NCBI GenBank assembly: GCA_030407315.1
Contig: JALQPE010000342.1
Location: forward strand, 25,400-89,399
Length of the DNA stretch: 64,000 nucleotides
Source of the DNA: Asparagopsis taxiformis
Taxonomy: Eukaryota > Rhodophyta > Florideophyceae > Bonnemaisoniales > Bonnemaisoniaceae
Direction: 5' to 3'
The notes under the pieces: generated by a model
Told to the model about the DNA's origin: nothing
Database searches by the model: none
Seen by the model: the letters and a program-made list of their open reading frames with translations, nothing else
In this document: positions 57,026 through 64,000 of the stretch, piece by piece
Numbering within the stretch: the first letter of the stretch is position 1
How the letters are laid out: every line of letters starts with the position of its first letter
Translations under genes and position numbers: made by a program

Positions 57026-57330
57026 TTACCTCTCATCCATCCTACACAAAATACAAACCATGATTGAAAAACCTTGCAATGAATAATCATAGTCAGCAGT
57101 CCATATCTTCGCAAAACACATCCTGGCGCTCAATGAAACTTACCTTCTGTCATCAACATTCCTGCACCATCTACACAACATCGGAATCAACCACAACAGT
57201 CAGACCCAAAACCAACCTTCCCTCGCTGCTTACTTTCAAAACTCGCACACTTACCTTCGCTCCACACAATACACACCATGACTCAATAGGCTTCCAATGA
57301 AAAATATCGCATCAACGGAAATAGTCAGAC
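57026..57330 (+). repeat. Long direct repeat, copy 1
   Basis: It shares ACCTTGCAATGAATAAT, CATCGGAATCAACCACAAC and CAAAACCAACCTTCCCTCG with 57606-57930 at a period of about 580 bp. A shorter internal repeat (CAAAACCAACCTTCCCTCGC) recurs near 57335. Confidence 0.75.
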
Positions 57331-57605
57331 TCAAAACCAACCTTCCCTCGCTGCTTACTTTCAAAACTCGCACACTTACCTACCTGTTCCATCCTGCACA
57401 CAATAAAAACCATATATCACGTAATCGTGTAGCCAAGAAAAGTAGTCAGCATTCCGCATCTTCGCACAACCGGTCTGGGCGCCCAATGTGACTTACCTTC
57501 CGTCATCACTATTCCTCCATCACCTACGCAACATCGGAATCAATCGCAAACAGTTAGATTGAAAACCAACGTTTCCCTCGCTATATACCCTGAGAACTCG
57601 CAAAT

Positions 57606-57930
57606 GTACCTCTCATCCATCCTACACACAATACAAACCATGATCCAAAAACCTTGCAATGAATAATAATCATAGTCAGCAGTCCATATCTTCGCAAACC
57701 ACATCTTGGCACTCAATGAAACTTACCTTCCGTCATCAACATTCCTGCATCATCTACACAACATCGGAATCAACCACAACAGTCAGACTCAAAACCAACC
57801 TTCCCTCGCAGCACACTTTCAAAACTTCACGTACCTCTCTTCCATCCTCCGCTCAATACACACCATCAGTCAACAGGCTTCCCATGAAAAATATCGCATC
57901 AACGGAAATAGTCAGACTCAAAACCCACGC
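57606..57930 (+). repeat. Long direct repeat, copy 2
   Basis: Second copy of 57026-57330, with small indels and substitutions. Confidence 0.75.
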
Positions 57931-57971
57931 TTCCCTCAACGCATACCTCGAGGGTAGAGGATGGAACGAAG

Positions 57972-58009
57972 GTACGTGCGCGAATCTTGATCAAGATTCG
58001 CGCACGTAC
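57972..58009. repeat. 38-bp perfect palindrome
   Basis: Half-site GTACGTGCGCGAATCTTGA followed directly by its reverse complement, with no spacer. It is between the subterminal repeats and the transposase start. Confidence 0.9.
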
Positions 58010-58602
58010 AAAGCAAAGTCGGTCAAAGAATATCAGTCGGTGATGATGGCGGAGTGGAGCCTGCGGCGTCGACCGGACAGCTTTCTGCGTCCGCTTAAGT
58101 CTTGCTGTGCATACTCGAAATCATCGCCGGCAGTGAGATTGAGTATGGCCCAAGCCATGGTCTCTGAATCCCCGAACAATGAGATCCGGATCGAGAACAA
58201 CGAATATAAACATATAATCATATATATGAGAATCCATTTGCTTTCCTTACATGATCCGTGGCATATCCGCTGTAAAGCACATTCAGATTCCACGAAGTTC
58301 GGAAATAAAAAAGTTTATTATTACAAATGAATTAATTGAAAATCATGTCCCAGGGCAGTCGTTCGTCCTTCCATGCACACGTTGCCAGCACGCAATGTGA
58401 TGTAACAGTTGGAAATGATTGAACTCTCGGTAAATTCCACCGTTGGGATGTCAGCTGGAGTGAGCACAAAACTACTACCCACAAAACTACGAACACGTTA
58501 CATTCCAAGTCTCGAAAGCACACAAAATAAAATTGGTCGCATCTGGACGGCACAGTCTCCCCTGTTCAGCTCGCAATCCTCCCTTTTGCGTCAAAACTCG
58601 AC

Positions 58603-61600
58603 ATGGAATGCAAGTATGAAGGGTGCTTCTACTACTGCGTAGATGCTTATGCGCTCGCGCTGCATGAGCGAACGTGTCGCTACCGTTTCAACCCCTCTCC
58701 CCAACATTTCAACAACGCTCGTGTCCCTGCCGTCACCCATGAGCCTGCTCGAAACGGCGACCATGATTCCCCGCAACCCAGCTCCCCAGACCCAGAATCT
58801 GGTCGTGCTTCCTCCAGCGACTCACCCTGTGACGCTCCACTGCCACCAACCTCAACCCCCTCCCGCGCAGACCTCCTCGTGCAATCCCTCGCCGCCAGTC
58901 TCACAACCCTCGAGTACAAGGCCGGCGCTGGCCGCGTGAGCGAAGTCATCACCATCCTACAAGACCCCGCATTCTCCCTAGAAAAGTTCAACAGCGCCGT
59001 TCGCACCGTAGAAGAATGTCGCCACGTTACCGCTTCCATGGTCGAAACACATTTCCGCACCGAAGGTTACAAGAGCCACATCATTCCAGACAAAACTGGT
59101 AAGTACTCGGCACAGCTGTACCTCCGCGACCCAGTCGACATGCTCCGCAGGCAGTTAGCACTGGCTAACGACCAAATACTCTCTTCCACCCCTCCCCACA
59201 GACCGCCCCAGACGGCACCGCAATATTTTCTCATCCCCTACACACAGAATTCGCGAAAACGCTGCACCAGGTTACTAGACAGCGCGTGCACTCGGAAGAT
59301 CCACAGGTCGTATGGGCAGAGGAAATGATCACACCTTCCTCCTTTGCCGGCCTCCTCCAAGTGTACTCCGACAAGAGCAGCACAAGCCTCAAGAGCTCCG
59401 CAATCGTCGCATACCCCATACACGTCACACTGCTCCACTTCTCCGCCCCCCTCCGTCGCCACTGCATCCGTACCGGCCTCACCATCGTCGGGTATCTTCC
59501 GTACATGTTAACCCTTCGTCCAACGCCTTGTTCGGTGATGAAATGCCGACAACCTCTAGTTCTGCTAGTCGCGCTCGCAAAATTGATATTCTTCATAAAG
59601 CACTCGAAAAGTGTTTTCGTCCCTATCCACCGCGTTCTCTTCCGGGTTCCCCTGCACAGACTCCACTGCAACTGCCCGCCAATGCTTTCCCATCCTAGCC
59701 AATTATTGCTGCGACCTTCCAGAGGCCAAAGAGCTGTCATGCACTCGCAACAGCACTACCACCACACATCCCTGCCACCGCTGCTACATCCCCGCCACTC
59801 AACTTGAATCCACCGCGCCACACCAGCCCCGCTCCCTCGATGATACACGCTCTGCACGCCAAGAGAGCGCTCAGGAGCATACAACTGCTCCGCTCGAAGC
59901 TCTCTCCCTCCTCGAACAACACTCTGTCCTCGAATCGACCGCTCTTTTACCCACCAACAGTCCCCTAGACCCCTACAACATTTTCTCCTTCGAGCCTCTG
60001 CACAATCTCCACCTCGGCATCTCAAAGCTCATCAAACAGTGCATTGTCCACCGCCTCAGCTCCCCAGACCTCACCACCACCACTGCCTCCCATTCCGGGA
60101 CACCTCGCACCTTCAAGAAGGTGAAAAAAATCCATCCTCGCCGGCTCAAACAGCATTCTGTCCGCTATCGAACGCGACTACTACATCACCGGTCTTCATG
60201 TCGACTTCTCCAAGGGTGAGAAGGGCACCAATTTGAACGGCCTCTTCACGGAGGACGGCATACGCGGCATGCTCGCAGCCAAAGACTATCACCATGTCGA
60301 CATGGTGTTCCCTTTCATCGCAGCATTCATTGACACATGCTGTGACGAAGTAGATACAGCCCCCCTCACTTCCATCTGCACGCAATACTCTGACCTCGTC
60401 GCATGGGTCATGAAACGCGGTCGCATCAAGCACTGGACTGCCGCCGAACTAGAAAGCCTCCAAAACTCCATTTCCTATTTCAAACAATCAATGCTCTCCA
60501 CCCTCGGCCCATTCCACACCACAGGTCTCAAAACTTTCAAGTTCCATCTTCTAGACCATCTTCCCGGTGACTTGCAGAGATATGGCGCCCTGGAACACAT
60601 TGATGCAGGCCCCTACGAACACTCGCATCTTCTGTTCAAACAGAGTTATAGGAAACCTCTCGAAGGCGCTCCACAGCCATGGAAGAGACTATTCGCCACA
60701 TGGAATTCTCCTTGGCCACTCCAACTGGTCATACCCCATCGAACACATTGGGAAAACGCACGCATGATATCGCCCACAGACGGTGCAGTACTCGTTCGCG
60801 ACGGATTCACCGTTGCACTGCACGACTTTGCCTCCCTGCTGCCCGATGCAACCCTCCTCGTTGCAGATATCGACGGACAGCCCGATCCTGCCACTCTTTT
60901 GCCTCTGCACAACTCCTCGTTCCCGTCTGGCACCATAACGCTATTCCAGCAACTCGGTGACACAGCTGCACAAGCGTTCCTCACCCTCGCTAGACTGCGC
61001 GCCACGGCAGAAGGCCCTCCATACATGACATGGACATTTCCGTCACCGTGGTAAAGTCCGCCTACGTCATGGGAGGGTACGTCCCAGATGCCGACGACTT
61101 TGACCCGCACAGTGGCATGCTTCGCCCCACAAACGTGTCGAGGCACAAGCAGCAGCGCGTCTTTGCAACTTCATCATTCGGCCCGCAAAGAGATCGCAGT
61201 ACTCCTTTGTCGTCATCTCCGGAACTGCCGATGACTACAGAACCATATGGGTAGGGCGCGTCCTGGCACTGGTACGCCTGCAGTCTCCAAACCTGTTTCA
61301 AACTGTAGAACTCGCTTTCGTTCAGTATATGACCTGCTTTGCCCCAAAAACCGCTGTGGAAAAATCACTTGGGTGCATTTGTTTAAAGTGGTCCACATGG
61401 GACCCGGACAACGGATCCGTTGACAGCAATGACACTGCATCCCACAGTGCAGGTGGTCCTTGGTTTGACCTCATTCCTGCATCTACTATATCTGGCACCG
61501 TGCACATCGTACGAAGTAACTTTCCAGTCAAGCCATTTACGAAACAAATGCACTGGTCGGACCACCGTTTCTATCTCAACCGCTTCTACACCAACACTGA

Positions 61601-61634
61601 TTACCAGTTCACAGATGATAATGAAGAAGAATAA
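58603..61634 (+). pseudogene. Plavaka/KDZ-like transposase, frame-broken or with unrecognised introns
   Basis: It starts at ATG 58603 with a C2H2-like finger (MECKYEGCFYYCVDAYALALHERTC), common at the N-terminus of this family. A Ser/Pro-rich linker and a helical region (TLEYKAGAGRVSEVITILQD) follow, then YLRDPVDMLRRQL. After a shift near 59210 comes the hallmark VVWAEEM and VYSDKSSTSLKSSAIVAYP, which contains a likely catalytic Asp. After further shifts: NYCCDLPEAKEL with a Cys pair, FEPLHNLHLGISK, then FKFHLLDHLP and EHSHLLFKQSYRK (60233-61054). A last segment reads ISGTADDYRTIWVGRV, LAFVQYM and RFYTNTDYQF to TAA at 61632-61634, overlapping an AATAAA. At least four frame changes make activity unlikely unless several are introns. 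Confidence 0.65.
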
Positions 61635-61710
61635 ATCTAAATCGCAGCACTCTATTGATAATGTACTACATGATACGCTTCTAGTCAACGTCACATTTAC
61701 TGCACTAATT

Positions 61711-64000
61711 TCAACCATCCTCCATTACGCCAAAACCGTTATCAGCAGTGGCTGCATGGCGCCGCTCCATGCCCCCATACTGTGGGGCATTGATTTCGAC
61801 ATTCAGGTTTGCACTCAGGTGTCCAGCATATGGGTCAACGACGAAAAGTTCTGCGCCAATTAGTCCTTGCGCAATCACACAATCCATTACAGCACCGAGG
61901 TTTGACGTAATATGCGATTGAATCCAATCCTCGGACACTAGAACAAGTGATGAGCAGCGGTTACATCATCAACGACATGAACAATTCCAGACCCCTCTCC
62001 GCTTTGCCACACTTCAACAGCCTCTCTCGTCACAGTACGGCTTGCAAACACATGCCGTGACTGTGCACTAGTCCGCTGTTCGCTCTCGACAACGTCCGTT
62101 TCTTCCCTTGCTTGCGAGCCTTGGAGACAAGACATGCAGTACACCACCATACCAACTAATTGCTGAAAAGCTACCCCCACATATTGACTGTACCGCCTTG
62201 TAAACTCCTTCTGCCGTGCACCTCCTTTCCCCTTCGGTTCATCCAAACACTCCACAGTAGTCACTAGCCAAGCATCCAGGCGCGCCAGCGTTAGTATGCT
62301 CGTCTCTATGTCCATTACTTGTTCTGGTCGTATCGAATACCCCTGAAGATGTCCAGCACATTCACAGCTACTCGGTTGTTAAACCATGCATCACCATTCA
62401 CTTCCATTTCGAAGCTGTCAGGAACCATGCCTTTGCTGTATCGCAGCTCTGAGAACGGTGCCGTTCGCCACCTCCCCATATCCAAATCACCGTTGCTTTC
62501 CCGTTTCAAAAGCTCTCAGACGCTTCGCGCTTTTGATCCTCTCGCTCGTCCATCTCAGCTCGCGTCGTCAGCATCGTGCATCTAGACATTAATTTCGTGT
62601 ACCCCAGCGAACCGAACAATCTGTCCCTCGCATTACGCTTCCGTGCACTCATCACGTCGGACAGTTTCTGCGTCACCTTCACTTTCAATTCCTTGCTCCC
62701 CGCCACAGCCTCTTGACAGCACACACGCTGCTCCTCATCGGAAAACACATCACACCACGGACTTTGACGCAGTACGTGTCGCACCAAGTCATTCAGCAGA
62801 TCACTCTCGTCTCTGTACGAAGGTGTATACCACTGCAGATTCTTGATGATATAGCCCGGAGGGGTAGCAATATATCCTACACCGTTTTCGCTCCAAAGTG
62901 CCCCTTCTACCGGCTCTACCTCGATGGTACGTCCAGTCCAACGTCTCTGCGTTTGTTCCGCTATAGGGTCCAGCTCCATAGTCTCGTTCTTGCACCACTT
63001 TGTCAGTTTTCCTCAACCGCCCTAAGAACTCCAAGGTATTTCACAGGAATGGCTTTCTGTATTTTCGACTTACCGCCACCGTGATCACTGATTCTACCTG
63101 TTCTCGCAATTGCAGTAAGGCTGGCATTTTCCGCCTGCAGAGTCTTCACCTTAGCCTCCAAAACGCAATCTCCGTGGTGAGCGCCTTGTTTGCTATGTCC
63201 TGGCTAAACACTTTTTTTCCAGCTCCGCGATCTTCTTCTTCTGCGCATTGATGCGACTCGCCATTAAATCGATGGATTCCGGCGGATGCAACCTCTCTGC
63301 CCTCACCGTCCCCCCATCTCCCACGCTATCGGGATTTGATGTCCTCCATCGGCAATAGCCTGACGTCGCGGGGGCGTTACGCGCATATTTGGCACCAATG
63401 ACAGTCTGTTGTGACGAGGCCCGCACTCCGGCTGCTCTCTCCCTCAGTACCACCTGACCGCCGATGATAGTTGGCATCCTGTGAACGTTGCTCAGAAACA
63501 ACATCCCTTGCCGCTATCCTCGGGTCCCTGACTGCATTACCTGCTGGGGCTGATGTACTCGGCATGTTGGCGCAGTGGGGGTCACAGCCTCCATGTCTCT
63601 CGCGAAACCCCCGGCTGGGACTCCGTCCTGCAGCACCTCCGCATCTGCCAACCGGGAGGAACTACCTTTGCCATAGCACTCTGCCGCAATTCCAACATGT
63701 TTTGAGCCACTATCATGTCATCATCATGATGTTCACTGTCCCTGCGAGCACGCTTGCCTCGGTCAAGCCCCCATCTCTCTCCGCGCCGTTCCTCCTTCTC
63801 ACTTTCTCGCTGCGGATCCCCAGTCTGCGGCCGGTCCGTCTTGCGACTACCGGCCCCGCGGTTCAAAGCTGCCGGTAGGCCCACCCACCGCTTCTTCGAC
63901 GGGATTGTCGGGCACTCAGATACAGCAGCTGCTGACCGTTTTCCTGGAGGCCCGAGGGAGGCTTTGTGAGCTTCTTCGGCAATAGCGGCGGCATAATGAA
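61711..64000 (-). pseudogene. Accessory gene of E2, coiled-coil protein, partial
   Basis: The reading enters from beyond 64000 (AAAIAEEAHKASLGPPGKRS) and proceeds leftward in several frames. There is a basic, disordered N-terminal part (63884-63582, DRGKRARRDSEHHDDD), a coiled coil (INAQKKKIAELEKK, then EAKVKTLQAENASLTA) around 63270-63100, and a C-terminal part (62979-62506, NGVGYIATPPGYIIKNLQWY, LNDLVRHVLRQSPWCDVFS). More segments follow to 61711. It converges with the transposase, the 3' ends being about 75 bp apart. I know no family for it. By position it could be a DNA-binding or regulatory partner of the transposase, like the second gene of many large DNA transposons. Frame breaks at about 63560, 63200, 63000 and 62510 may be introns or decay. 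Confidence 0.4.

Larger units (their letters stand above)
56334..58602. other. Subterminal region of E2 without a clear gene
   Basis: Low-complexity, repeat-filled DNA between the terminus and the transposase start. It includes the 24-bp repeats, two long direct repeats and a perfect palindrome listed separately. The open frames here (for example 57659-58330) follow the repeats and have no domain. Confidence 0.55.
56027..64000. mobile_element. DNA transposon E2 (Plavaka/KDZ-like), left part; continues beyond the window
   Basis: The left edge is sharp: it interrupts the Copia D integrase and begins CGTCTGTG, the same terminus that ends E1. Inside are subterminal repeats (to 56333), 24-bp and about 300-bp repeats, a 38-bp palindrome, a plus-strand transposase (58603-61634) and a minus-strand accessory gene (61711 to beyond 64000) facing it. 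The right end and the target duplication are outside the window. Termini are not CACTA. An 8-bp duplication would be expected if it is a KDZ element. Confidence 0.65.

Noticed and set aside
56456..57930. CRISPR-like repeat arrangement
   Set aside because: Repeats are directly tandem or long and diverged, with no unique spacers and a eukaryotic context.
59099..59208. GTAAGT...CCCCACAG as an intron in the E2 transposase
   Set aside because: The sequence inside encodes YLRDPVDMLRRQL-type residues expected in the protein, and the phase after splicing does not reach the open downstream frame.

Overview
This is nuclear DNA of a eukaryote, and most of it is transposable elements. There is no operon structure, no ribosome-binding sites and no rRNA or tRNA gene that I can support. 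The best guess for the host is a red alga (a florideophyte such as Chondrus crispus). That guess rests on the mix of short-LTR Copia, chromodomain Gypsy and Plavaka/KDZ-like elements, and on the one clear host gene being intronless; it is inference, not proof.

Layout. 1-4217 is the end of a DNA transposon (called E1 here) carrying an unidentified, frame-broken gene and closing with a 246-bp subterminal repeat. 4218-6635 holds a decayed minus-strand gene and two perfect palindromes. 6636-11205 is Copia A (minus, old, TSD AGTGT). 11383-16623 is Copia B (plus, TSD CCTTT, nearly identical LTRs, three single-base frameshifts). 16624-18835 is mostly unassigned. 18836-24092 is Gypsy E (minus, TSD AAGGG, four frameshifts). 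24326-29892 is Gypsy F (minus, identical 401-bp LTRs, one long ORF). 29893-33085 is nearly gene-free. 33173-40223 is a secreted cysteine-rich host gene split by Gypsy G (34402-40034, plus, identical 371-bp LTRs, TSD CAAGG). 42049-42498 is a C-terminal fragment of a paralogue of that gene. 46241-51390 is Copia C (minus, identical 120-bp LTRs, TSD CTATC, one long gag-pol ORF). 52091-56026 is a Copia relic D holding two solo-LTR-like insertions. 56027-64000 is the left part of a second DNA transposon (E2) with a Plavaka/KDZ-like transposase and a convergent coiled-coil gene that runs off the window. E2 starts with the same subterminal repeat, inverted, that ends E1.

How the parts work together. 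The Copia elements A-D carry a sequence matching the anticodon arm of tRNA-Met directly after the 5' LTR, as in Drosophila copia, so a cut tRNA probably primes them. The Gypsy elements E, F and G have no TGG-type primer site there; all three have an 8-10 bp palindrome at that position. All three end in a chromodomain. Relative ages read from LTR identity and nesting: C, F and G are youngest, B and E young, A older, D oldest and itself a landing pad.

Most noteworthy: the host gene broken by Gypsy G and its nearby partial paralogue; the shared inverted ends of E1 and E2; the Asp-to-Asn change in the reverse transcriptase active site of otherwise intact Gypsy F; the palindromes in place of primer sites; and the about 50-bp duplicated 5' edge found only in the 3' LTRs of Copia A and Copia B.
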